A stretch of 5,541 bases of DNA from NCBI GenBank assembly GCA_020434085.1, contig JAGRBM010000091.1:1-5541 (forward strand). Direction: 5' to 3'. The notes under the pieces were generated by a model, which ran no database searches, was not told the origin of the DNA, and was given only the letters and a program-made list of their open reading frames with translations. Each line of letters starts with the position of its first letter. Within the stretch, counting starts at the first letter, position 1. This document shows positions 1 to 5,066 of this stretch, piece by piece. The DNA comes from Chrysiogenia bacterium. Its GTDB lineage: Bacteria; JAGRBM01. The position numbers and the translations under genes were made by a program.

Positions 1-13
1 GATCGTCCTGCCG

Positions 14-97
14 CGACCCCCTCAGCCGCCTGCGGCGGCAGCTCCCCCGGAGGGGGAGCGGGGGCGGAGCTGCGCTCACGGCCGCCGCCGTGACGCG
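14..97. repeat. GC-rich intergenic palindromic (REP-like) element with three stem-loops
   Basis: Three inverted repeats lie next to each other. GCCGCC/GGCGGC pair across 3 nt (25-30 with 34-39). GCTCCCCC/GGGGGAGC pair across 3 nt (41-48 with 52-59, perfect 8 bp). TCACGGC/GCCGTGA pair across 4 nt (76-82 with 87-93), extendable outward with a bulge. A competing pairing, GCAGCTCC (38-45) with GGAGCTGC (66-73), would enclose the middle hairpin. The order CCCCCTCAG, small hairpin, CAGCTCCCCC, GGGGGAGC resembles dispersed intergenic palindromes that I recall from many GC-rich bacteria. That it is multicopy in this genome is inference, because only one copy is in the window. It could also act as a transcript-end structure for whatever lies to the left. 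No gene is supported in this stretch. Confidence 0.6.
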
Positions 98-171
98 CTC
101 TTTGGGCAAGAAAAAAATTTTTGGAAACTGTAAACGAGATTCGAGAGACGAAAACAAAACGAGCCGACAAG
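98..171. other. AT-rich non-coding patch with A7T5 tract
   Basis: This is the gap between the palindromic element and the end of the TetR gene. It is much richer in A/T than its surroundings, with seven A then five T at 111-122 and an AAAACAAAAC stretch at 151-160. Read on the minus strand, downstream of the TetR stop, it gives TTTTGTTTT and then a T-rich run, which could help end that transcript. I find no GC stem directly before either run, so it is not a canonical intrinsic terminator. A-tracts of this kind bend DNA and are also found upstream of promoters. No credible ORF is present. Confidence 0.35.
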
Positions 172-876
172 CTAACCCTCAGCCCGATCCTTGTCGCGGG
201 CCGCGCGCCGCCGGTCCCAGGGGTTATGCGGGCTCAATGCGCCCAGCAGGATGCGCATCATCACGTCCTTGCGGCGGGCGAGGTCCTGCTCGCTGGGGTT
301 GACGCGCACAATAAGCGAGTTGCCGATGGCCTCGAGTGCGGCAACCAGGCCCACGTAGGTGAGCGAATCGAGGCCCACGCTCTGGGCGGTGGTTACTTCG
401 CTCTCGAAGAGGGCCATGACGTTTTCGAGGACGGCCTCGCGCTGGCGCGATGCGAAGGTGCCGGGGTTGCGGGCCTCGGCTTCGAGCACGCGGCCGAAAG
501 CGCCGGTGGAGACGCGCCAGCGCAGGTAGGTCTCCAGGCCGCGTTCGAGTTTCTCGACCGGGTCGGTGGTCTGGGTGACGGAGCCGCGCACCATCTGGAC
601 GAGCGAGAACATCGTGCTCTCGGCCAGCGCATTGAAGGCTTCTTCCTTGTTGCGAAAGAACTTGTAGAAGCTCGGGCGCGAGACGTTGGCAGCCTTGAGG
701 ATGTCCTCGACGCGGGTGTCGGCGTAGCCCAGCTCGCCGAAGGCGTCGCTGGCCCCGTCGAGAATGCGCATGCGAAGGGTGGAGGAACCGGCCTCGTCGG
801 CGCCCCGGATGCGGCGCGCGCGCACGCGCGGCGTGCGCGCGCGCAGCGGTTTTTCTGGCTTGTCTCGCCGGCTCAT
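172..876 (-). CDS. TetR/AcrR family transcriptional regulator
   Basis: This is a 234-residue DNA-binding repressor-type regulator. The N-terminal TetR domain spans about residues 34-90: helix 1 begins RMRILDGASDAFGELGY, and the helix-turn-helix covers about 56-75, VEDILKAANVSRPSFYKFF, the usual TetR recognition pattern followed by NKEEAF. The rest (about 90-215) is the variable helical ligand-binding and dimerisation part; the ligand cannot be named. The frame stays open upstream to 981, but the ATG at 876 is preferred. It has AAAGGGA about 8 nt upstream, and a TATAAT box lies between it and the longer start. Residues 1-24 are unusually basic (9 Arg, 2 Lys) and are encoded by a perfect GC hairpin. 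It is divergent from the nuclease gene, so it may control itself, that gene, or an unseen target. Confidence 0.9.
   Translation of the reverse strand: MSRRDKPEKPLRARTPRVRARRIRGADEAGSSTLRMRILDGASDAFGELGYADTRVEDILKAANVSRPSFYKFFRNKEEAFNALAESTMFSLVQMVRGSVTQTTDPVEKLERGLETYLRWRVSTGAFGRVLEAEARNPGTFASRQREAVLENVMALFESEVTTAQSVGLDSLTYVGLVAALEAIGNSLIVRVNPSEQDLARRKDVMMRILLGALSPHNPWDRRRAARDKDRAEG
814..844. repeat. Perfect 14-bp inverted repeat of alternating G/C inside the TetR 5' coding region
   Basis: GCGCGCGCGCACGC at 814-827 is the exact reverse complement of 831-844, with a 3-nt loop (828-830). Except for one GG step at 830/831 the whole 31 nt alternates purine and pyrimidine, the pattern that favours Z-DNA and cruciforms. 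It lies 32 nt inside the TetR ORF (about codons 11-21, Arg-rich). In the mRNA it would form a very stable hairpin just after the start codon. Whether it has a role or is only a by-product of GC-rich Arg/Ala codons cannot be decided from the sequence. Confidence 0.85.
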
Positions 877-880
877 GAAC

Positions 881-920
881 GGGTTCCCTTTGACACGCGT
901 ATTATAGAGAGGCTTCCCTT
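881..920. promoter_or_regulatory. Direct repeat GG(G/C)TTCCCTT flanking the TetR -10 box: possible operator
   Basis: GGGTTCCCTT (881-890) and GGCTTCCCTT (911-920) agree at 9 of 10 positions and are exactly 30 bp apart, about three helical turns. One lies in the promoter spacer and the other over the ribosome site. The first overlaps a small dyad, GAAC-GG-GTTC (877-886). This placement would suit autoregulation, but TetR operators are usually longer palindromes, so this is only a candidate. Confidence 0.25.
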
Positions 921-928
921 CGATGCAA
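901..928 (-). promoter_or_regulatory. Candidate sigma-70-type promoter of the TetR gene
   Basis: On the minus strand a perfect TATAAT lies at 906-901. TTGCAT (3/6 to TTGACA) lies at 928-923 with a 16-bp spacer. Transcription would start near 894, leaving a leader of about 18 nt that carries the AAAGGGA ribosome site before the ATG at 876. A perfect -10 box is a strong signal in this GC-rich setting, but the -35 is weak. The box also places the longer in-frame start at 981 upstream of the transcript. Confidence 0.55.
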
Positions 929-1046
929 TCGGCGGCGCGCGCGGGGCGTCTGCAGGGCGGGGAGCGGCACTGCCGTGACATGGGCGTTCACCCGGACGCG
1001 CATGGAGGCGTTGCGTTTTTCGCGCCCTGCCTGCAAGATCGCACCC

Positions 1047-1730
1047 GTGAGCGATCGCCCCACCATCTCGAAGACGCGCTTTATCGGCGGCTGCCAGTGC
1101 GCGCGGCGTCTGTGGCTGGAGACCTTCCGTTCCGAGCTTGCCGCTGCGCCCGATTTCCAGACGCGCGAGCGCTTCGGGCTCGGCACGCAGTTCGGCGTGC
1201 TCGCCCGCGAGCACTATCCGGGCGGCACGCTCATCGGCGCGACGCAGAACGCCGCCGCGCGGCGCGCCACGGACGAGGCGCTCTCGGACGCCTTCGTTCC
1301 GGCGATCTACGAAGCGGCGCTCCAGCATGAGGACGTGCTCGTGCGCGCCGACATCCTGGTGCGCGCGGGCCTGGGGAGCTGGGACCTCATCGAGGTGAAG
1401 TCGGTGCGGAACGCGCGTGAGGTCTTTGTGCTCGACCTGGCGCTTCAATACTGGGTGGCGCGCGGGGCAGGGGTGCGTGTTGGCAAGGCCGGGCTGCTGC
1501 TGCTGGCCGAGGGGGCGAGCCTGGAGAACATGGACGCCGACCCGGCCGGGCTCTTTGCCTTCGAGGACCTGACCGGCGAGTGCGAGCGCCGCCTTCCCGA
1601 GATTGCCGAGCGGGTGGCCTTCTTCCACGAGGTGCTGGCCGGGCGCTACGCCCCTGACGTGCCCATGGGCCCCCACTGCCGCGAGCCCTACGAGTGCCCC
1701 TTCGTGGCCCACTGCAGCCTACAACGTTAG
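1047..1730 (+). CDS. Stand-alone PD-(D/E)XK nuclease with Cas4-like Fe-S cysteines (DUF2779 N-terminal half)
   Basis: This 227-residue protein is predicted to be a RecB/Cas4-type DNA nuclease. It opens with SKTRFIGGCQCARRLWLE (8-25), the typical start of DUF2779 proteins. Next come GxxFGxxAREHYPGG (46-60), ADILVR with D102, and IEVK with E116 and K118, which form the D...ExK metal site. Q134-Y135 in DLALQYW matches the RecB-type Q-Y motif. C18 near the N terminus plus C211, C217 and C223 at the C terminus (CREPYEC then C) form a probable 4Fe-4S clamp. Known DUF2779 proteins continue with an RNase-H-like domain; this one stops 4 residues after the last Cys. The start is uncertain: the GTG at 1047 fits the family N terminus, ATG 1002 and GTG 975 are in frame, and none has a strong ribosome site. 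No cas genes lie nearby. Its biological role is unknown, with repair or DNA processing possible. Confidence 0.82.
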   Translation: MSDRPTISKTRFIGGCQCARRLWLETFRSELAAAPDFQTRERFGLGTQFGVLAREHYPGGTLIGATQNAAARRATDEALSDAFVPAIYEAALQHEDVLVRADILVRAGLGSWDLIEVKSVRNAREVFVLDLALQYWVARGAGVRVGKAGLLLLAEGASLENMDADPAGLFAFEDLTGECERRLPEIAERVAFFHEVLAGRYAPDVPMGPHCREPYECPFVAHCSLQR

Positions 1731-1796
1731 CGCTTTTCACCGGCCGGGCGGGGTGCTAACAAGATCCATGAGAGTTCAACAGAAAGTGCGCATCCC
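1731..1796 (+). promoter_or_regulatory. Gap with weak promoter candidate for the receiver gene
   Basis: This 66-bp gap holds TTTTCA (1734-1739, 4/6 to TTGACA), a 17-bp spacer, and TAACAA (1757-1762, 3/6 to TATAAT). That is only suggestive. A purine-rich AGAAAG about 10 nt before the ATG at 1797 is the likely ribosome site. I see no terminator for the nuclease gene, so read-through into the receiver gene is equally possible. Confidence 0.2.
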
Positions 1797-2174
1797 ATGA
1801 GCGGTCACCGCGTTGTCGTCTGCGAGGACGATCCCTCCACCTCCTTGCTGCTCACAAAGGCCATCGGCACCCTGCCGGGCGATGTGAAGGTCGTGACCTT
1901 TGAGAGTGTGGGAAAGGCGCTGCTGGAGCTGCAGAAGAACTCGACCGACCTGCTCATCCTCGATCACATGATGGCGGGGGTGAACGGGCTCGACGGTCTC
2001 AAACACATCCGCAAGGCCGAGTGGGGGAAAGCCCTGCCGGTGATCGTCTACTCGGCCGCCGACATCGAGCGCGAAGCCATTGCCGCCGGCGCCAACCGCT
2101 TCCTTCGAAAGCCGCTTCCCATCGGAGAGATCCGCAAGGCTGTCAGGGAAATTCTCGGTCTCGACGGAGACTGA
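1797..2174 (+). CDS. Single-domain response regulator (CheY-like receiver)
   Basis: This 125-residue cytoplasmic phospho-receiver consists of the REC domain only. The acidic pocket is E10-D11-D12. The phospho-acceptor is D56 in LLILDHMMAGVNGLDGL, the switch serine is S86 in VIVYSAAD, and the conserved lysine is K105 in FLRKPL. All catalytic residues are present, so it should accept phosphate from a histidine kinase. There is no DNA-binding or enzymatic output domain, so it presumably signals by protein contact or passes phosphate on in a relay. No kinase lies in the window, which makes it an orphan here. It sits 66 bp after the nuclease gene on the same strand and converges on the DUF420 gene with only 4 bp between stop codons. 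Confidence 0.93.
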   Translation: MSGHRVVVCEDDPSTSLLLTKAIGTLPGDVKVVTFESVGKALLELQKNSTDLLILDHMMAGVNGLDGLKHIRKAEWGKALPVIVYSAADIEREAIAAGANRFLRKPLPIGEIRKAVREILGLDGD

Positions 2175-2182
2175 TCGCTCAG
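2171..2182. other. Minimal hairpin joining two convergent stop codons
   Basis: CTGA (2171-2174) and TCAG (2179-2182) pair across TCGC, so the TGA of the receiver gene and the stop of the opposing DUF420 gene form the two arms. The 4-bp stem has no T run, so it is too small to be called a terminator with confidence. It is the only dyad in the 4-bp convergent gap. Confidence 0.2.
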
Positions 2183-2622
2183 CCCGCGCGTTGCCACATG
2201 CCCCAGTAAGTAATCGCCGACATGGTGAGCGCCCCTGCAAAGGACGCAATCGCGATGCGTCCGGCCAGTCGGTGACGGCCTCGCGCGGCTTCGCGCTCAG
2301 GCGCATCAGCGCTCAGCGTTTTGGGCGAGAGCACGAGCGCCCAGATTCCGGCCGTAAGCATCACCGAGATAAACCCCTGATGGACGCGAAGGACCGTGAC
2401 GAAGAAAGGCTCCCAGGTATGCAGGGCCTCACGGCCGATCACGGCGAGCTTCACGCCGTAGCTGGCAACGAAGGCAATGACCAGCGCCACCGCGCCCTTC
2501 ATGCGCCGCCTGTGGGCTTCGACGTCCCCGCCGCGCACGGCCAGCACGCCGCTGATGGCCAGCGCAAGGGCGGTGCCCGCAAGTGCGAGCGAGAATGTCC
2601 AGAAGCTGAGGCGAGCATCCAT
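2179..2622 (-). CDS. DUF420 family integral membrane protein
   Basis: This 147-residue predicted inner-membrane protein has four hydrophobic segments, at about 7-29, 43-63, 74-98 and 120-141. The family pattern is visible: GGDVEAHRRRM after the first segment (H37), SY at 54-55, LRVHQG (H81) opening the third segment, RHRLAGR (H117) before the last, and TYWGMW at the end. The repeated His placement at membrane edges suggests metal or haem contact. Some DUF420 relatives (CtaM/YozB in Firmicutes) are linked to cytochrome oxidase maturation, but no oxidase gene is visible here, so that role is only a possibility. The ATG at 2622 has a weak GGTAAG upstream. It is the last gene of the hspQ run, 41 bp after the AMP-ligase-like gene. 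Confidence 0.75.
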   Translation of the reverse strand: MDARLSFWTFSLALAGTALALAISGVLAVRGGDVEAHRRRMKGAVALVIAFVASYGVKLAVIGREALHTWEPFFVTVLRVHQGFISVMLTAGIWALVLSPKTLSADAPEREAARGRHRLAGRIAIASFAGALTMSAITYWGMWQRAG

Positions 2623-2663
2623 GGCCGTGTACTTACCGCACGGGCAGGGGGGGAAGCCAGTGC

Positions 2664-3608
2664 TCAGCGCACATTGCAGTCGGGCCAGAACGTGGCAACG
2701 CGCTCCAGGGTGTCGTCCTCAGGCGTGCCGTCGCTTACCAGAATGGTTCGAAGCGCGGGGGTCGCGTCCGGCGCATGCGAATCAAGGAGCGAGCGTAGCT
2801 GTGCGCGCGAAGCAACAAGGGCCGTTGCGCCGCTCACCTGCGGCTCGCCCGGCGCGCCGATTGCCAGCGTGCTGCCCGAGATCAGGCTCGCCAGCACGGC
2901 CGAAAGTCCAATGGGATTGCTCGGTTCGAGCAGGCAGAGCACCACGTCGCCGGTATCGAGCGCGAGCATCTGCGCCATTGCGCGCCCTTCCTGGCTGATG
3001 CGCTCGACGCTCAGTGCCAACACGTGCTGCTGGAGCTCGGGCGCCAGCGGCGGACGCAGCACGAAGGGAGACTCGCCCATGGGCTCGGACAGGAAGACCA
3101 GGTCTCGCTCCAGAGCAAACGCGCCGTGACGGTGCAGGCTCTCGAAGTTCGTCCACAGCGCATTGGGCGGTGTGCCGTCGACGATGCGGTGATGGATGGG
3201 AACGCTGCTGGAGGCGAGTTCCTCGATGAGGTCGCAGCAGTCGAGCGTCTCATCGGGCTGGGGGCAGCACACCGCCGCCGGGCGGATCATCTTGAGGTAG
3301 CGCTCGACCCCGTAGGCGATGAGCTCGGTCGGAAGGGGCGCGGCCACGGCGCCGAGTTGCTCGATCCCCACGAGGGCGACAACAAAGGCGGCGCTGAGCG
3401 GGAGCTGCAGGCAGATCACATTGCCCGCGCCGACCCCCACGCTGGAGAAGCCGGCGGCCACGTCGCGGGCGCGGGAGAGCAAGCCCTCGTAACTCAGCGT
3501 CTCGGCGCCCGAGACAAGGGCCGCGTGAGCCGGCACATGCCGGACCCAGTGGCCGATGGCATCGGCGAGATTTTCGGGGGCATGCAGCAGCACGGGCACG
3601 TTGCTCAT
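2664..3608 (-). CDS. Half-length AMP-dependent synthetase/ligase-like protein, probably catalytically inactive
   Basis: This 314-residue protein resembles the N-terminal part of acyl-CoA synthetases, normally about 500-560 residues. Recognisable blocks are LADAIGHWVRHVPAHAALV (14-32), LSYEGLLSRARDVAAGFSSV (38-57), the nucleotide-fold stretch with GAVAAPLPTEL (86-96), TGDVVLCLLEPSNPIGLSAV (219-238), and LRTILVSDGTP (286-296). Where the ATP-binding YTSGTTGxPKG loop belongs there is LVFLSEPMGESPFVL (170-184), without the Thr/Gly/Lys pattern. The protein stops at CNVR, just where the YGxTE motif should follow, so that motif, the ATP-ribose Asp and the whole C-terminal lid with its lysine are missing. 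There is no room for them before the next gene. It could be a decaying gene or a domesticated pseudoenzyme; codon use resembles its neighbours. The start at 3608 has a poor ribosome site, and hspQ ends 45 bp upstream. Confidence 0.8.
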   Translation of the reverse strand: MSNVPVLLHAPENLADAIGHWVRHVPAHAALVSGAETLSYEGLLSRARDVAAGFSSVGVGAGNVICLQLPLSAAFVVALVGIEQLGAVAAPLPTELIAYGVERYLKMIRPAAVCCPQPDETLDCCDLIEELASSSVPIHHRIVDGTPPNALWTNFESLHRHGAFALERDLVFLSEPMGESPFVLRPPLAPELQQHVLALSVERISQEGRAMAQMLALDTGDVVLCLLEPSNPIGLSAVLASLISGSTLAIGAPGEPQVSGATALVASRAQLRSLLDSHAPDATPALRTILVSDGTPEDDTLERVATFWPDCNVR

Positions 3609-3653
3609 GTGCCAAGCCTATCTGATCGGCGCGCCTTCGTCAGCGCCCCGCGT

Positions 3654-3971
3654 TCAGTTCAGGTGGGTTTCGTTGACGTAGCGGTCGCCCTCGAAGCGGT
3701 CGAAGAAGACGGCCACGTCGGGGTGGTTGATGGGCGTGTTGAGCTCGTCGGGCTCGAGGTGGCGTTCGGCGACGTAGGTGTGGTGTGTGCCGTTGTGGAC
3801 GAGGACATTGTACCAGGGCTTCTCGCGCGGCGGGCGCGAGCGCGCGACATTCTCGTACCACTCGTCGGTGCCCTGAAAGGTGGCATCGACGCCGACGATC
3901 ACGCCGCGGTATCCGAATTTGGTATGCTGGACCAGTTGCCCGAGGGCGAACTTGGCGTGATACTCGTTCAT
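3654..3971 (-). CDS. hspQ: HspQ, heat-shock protein / hemimethylated-DNA-binding (YccV-like) protein
   Basis: This 105-residue protein is the same length as E. coli HspQ and a complete single YccV-like domain. Signature blocks are AKFALGQLVQHTKFGYRGVI (6-25), GVDATFQGTDEWYENVARSRPP (27-48), KPWYNVLVHNG (51-61), TYVAERHLEPDE (65-76) and INHPDVAVFF (81-90). In enterobacteria HspQ is heat-inducible, binds hemimethylated oriC DNA, promotes degradation of mutant DnaA, and acts as a Lon specificity enhancer. Which of these roles holds here is unknown. The ATG at 3971 has AGGGAA about 9 nt upstream. It is divergent from bolA across 99 bp and heads the minus-strand run. I found no convincing sigma-32 promoter, so heat induction is not shown by the sequence. 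Confidence 0.95.
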   Translation of the reverse strand: MNEYHAKFALGQLVQHTKFGYRGVIVGVDATFQGTDEWYENVARSRPPREKPWYNVLVHNGTHHTYVAERHLEPDELNTPINHPDVAVFFDRFEGDRYVNETHLN

Positions 3972-3979
3972 GTGCCCAT

Positions 3980-4016
3980 TCCCTACGGGGCTCTAGGATG
4001 CCTGTCCCTGCGGGGC
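3980..4016. promoter_or_regulatory. Near-perfect 12-nt direct repeat in the hspQ/bolA divergent control region
   Basis: TCCCTACGGGGC (3980-3991) and TCCCTGCGGGGC (4005-4016) match at 11 of 12 positions, spaced 25 bp start to start. Each copy has CCC and GGG arms around a 3-nt centre, so each is itself a small dyad. They lie within the 99 bp shared by two divergent stress-related genes, close to the hspQ start. That is a sensible place for a regulator to act on both; the regulator is unknown. The proximal copy also supplies the AGGGAA ribosome site of hspQ. Confidence 0.4.
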
Positions 4017-4057
4017 GATGGCAAGTGCGGCGATTGTTTGCCTTCAAATGGATACAC

Positions 4058-4067
4058 GGAGAGAGAG
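4058..4067 (+). promoter_or_regulatory. Strong Shine-Dalgarno deciding the bolA GTG start
   Basis: GGAGAGAGAG lies just before the GTG at 4071, with the GGAG core 9 nt from the start codon. No other in-frame start nearby has such a site, and the BolA domain begins right after it. The ATG at 4048 is in a different frame. Confidence 0.8.
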
Positions 4068-4070
4068 AAC

Positions 4071-4355
4071 GTGGAACAGAGCGATCTGGCGCGCCTGGCA
4101 GGCGAAAAGCTTGCCGCGCGCTTCTCACCCGAGCGACTGGAGATCATTGACGATTCGGGGCGCCACGCCGGGCACAAGAGTGCCGGCGGCGGCGGGCACC
4201 TGCGCGTGCTCATTGTGGCGGCCGACTTCGAGGGGATGAATACCCTGCAGCGCCATCGCGCGGTCTACGACGCGCTCGGCGAGGAAATGCGCTCGGGCCG
4301 CCTGCATGCGGTGGCCATTTCCGCTGCCGCGCCCGGGGAACCCGCTCCGGCCTGA
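4071..4355 (+). CDS. bolA: BolA family protein
   Basis: This 94-residue small cytoplasmic protein has a class-II KH-like fold, begins with GTG and has a strong ribosome site. The family pattern is complete: L..KLAARFSPERLEIIDDS (about 11-29), then GRHAGH (30-35), a short Gly-rich loop, HLRVLIVAADFEGMN (42-56), and the helix-turn-helix-like QRHRAVYDALGEEM (59-72), closing with GRLHAVAISA. BolA proteins pair with monothiol glutaredoxins to bind 2Fe-2S clusters and also act in stress and shape control. The invariant RHR histidine and the C-terminal LHA histidine, which serve as cluster or metal ligands in the family, are present (H61, H78). The usual THF triplet reads GHL here. The real gene is hidden within a much longer open frame running from 3024; everything before 4071 is antisense to hspQ and the ligase-like gene. 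The GNAT gene follows after 3 bp. Confidence 0.93.
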   Translation: MEQSDLARLAGEKLAARFSPERLEIIDDSGRHAGHKSAGGGGHLRVLIVAADFEGMNTLQRHRAVYDALGEEMRSGRLHAVAISAAAPGEPAPA

Positions 4356-4358
4356 GTC

Positions 4359-5066
4359 ATGGCAGAGCGATTCTTTAACAGCGATTACAAGGAACACGCC
4401 GTCCTCAGCGACGGCAGCCACGTGACGCTTCGGCTCATTCGCCCCGAAGACAAGCATCTCTTGACCGAAGGCTTCTCAAAGCTCTCTCCCGAGGCGCGCT
4501 ACCTGCGTTTCTTTACGGGCAAGGGAAGGCTCACTGAGGGCGAACTCCACTACTTCACCGAGGTGGACCAGGAACACCACTTCGCGCTCGGGGCGCTTGC
4601 GCGTAGCGAAGACGGCAAGCACTTCGGCGTGGGCGTTGCGCGCTTTGTTTGCCTGAAGGACGACCCAACGGTCGCAGAGCCGGCGTTCACGATTCTCGAT
4701 GACTGGCAGGGCCTTGGGCTCGGGCGCCTGCTCTTTCAGCGCCTCATGGCCGCAGCGCGTGAGCGCGGCGTCGAGCGCTTTCGCATCGAAGTGCTGCGCG
4801 AGAATCACTCCATGCTCGATCTCATCGATCGAACCTGCAGCGAAGCGGTCTGCACGCCGAGCGGGCCGGTGATGCAGATCGAGTTCCGCATTCCCGACGT
4901 GCCGCCCCAGGCCGGACCCGAGGACAAGTCCCACCACTCGCCCTTCTACCGGTTCTTTCGCCGGGCGACCGACCAGAGCGAGCTCTTCCAGCGCGCCTCG
5001 CGCACGCTCACGCAGCTTCGCGCGAGTTTCCTGATGGGCGAGGGGATGATCGACGAAGAGGATTGA
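4359..5066 (+). CDS. GNAT family N-acetyltransferase
   Basis: This 235-residue enzyme is expected to move acetyl from acetyl-CoA to an amine; the substrate, protein or small molecule, is unknown. The fold begins with VTLRLIRPEDKHLL (22-35) and LSPEARYLRFF (42-52), typical of the family that includes the acetyltransferase part of Pat-like protein acetylases. The acetyl-CoA loop is DDWQGLGLGRLLFQRL (114-129), containing the Q-x-x-G-x-G pattern (Q117, G120, G122). IEVLRENHSML (143-153) is the next strand-helix. Residues 180-235 form a hydrophilic tail after the domain, with no match I recognise. The ATG follows the bolA stop by 3 bp and has no clear ribosome site of its own, so translational coupling to bolA is likely. 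It ends 14 bp from the opposing phosphatase gene. Confidence 0.9.
   Translation: MAERFFNSDYKEHAVLSDGSHVTLRLIRPEDKHLLTEGFSKLSPEARYLRFFTGKGRLTEGELHYFTEVDQEHHFALGALARSEDGKHFGVGVARFVCLKDDPTVAEPAFTILDDWQGLGLGRLLFQRLMAAARERGVERFRIEVLRENHSMLDLIDRTCSEAVCTPSGPVMQIEFRIPDVPPQAGPEDKSHHSPFYRFFRRATDQSELFQRASRTLTQLRASFLMGEGMIDEED

Noticed and set aside
121-978. 285-codon plus-strand ORF over the TetR gene
   Set aside because: It is the mirror of the TetR gene, which has a clear helix-turn-helix, promoter and ribosome site; the plus-strand translation has no family features.
877-981. Longer TetR start at 981
   Set aside because: The added 35 residues lie upstream of and across the TATAAT promoter, are Cys/Arg-rich, and match nothing in the TetR family.
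873-1712. 279-codon minus-strand ORF over the nuclease gene
   Set aside because: It is antisense to the nuclease, whose catalytic and cysteine motifs are intact; the product is His/Arg/Ala-rich with no motif.
1047-1730. CRISPR-associated Cas4
   Set aside because: The cysteine and nuclease layout is Cas4-like, but the N terminus fits DUF2779 better and there is no CRISPR array or other cas gene in the window.
2080-3129. 349-codon plus-strand ORF
   Set aside because: It overlaps the end of the receiver gene and lies antisense to the DUF420 and ligase-like genes. Its composition is low-complexity Arg/Ser/Ala with no motif.
3024-4070. Long plus-strand open frame leading into bolA in the same frame
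   Set aside because: It is antisense to hspQ and the ligase-like gene, both with clear family motifs. The translation before 4071 has no recognisable domain, and the strong ribosome site plus the BolA domain place the true start at 4071. Stop-free antisense frames are expected in GC-rich DNA.
3972-4070. Sigma-32 heat-shock promoter for hspQ
   Set aside because: A TTTGAAG resembles the -35 element on the minus strand, but no CCCCAT-like -10 lies within the allowed spacing, so I do not call it.
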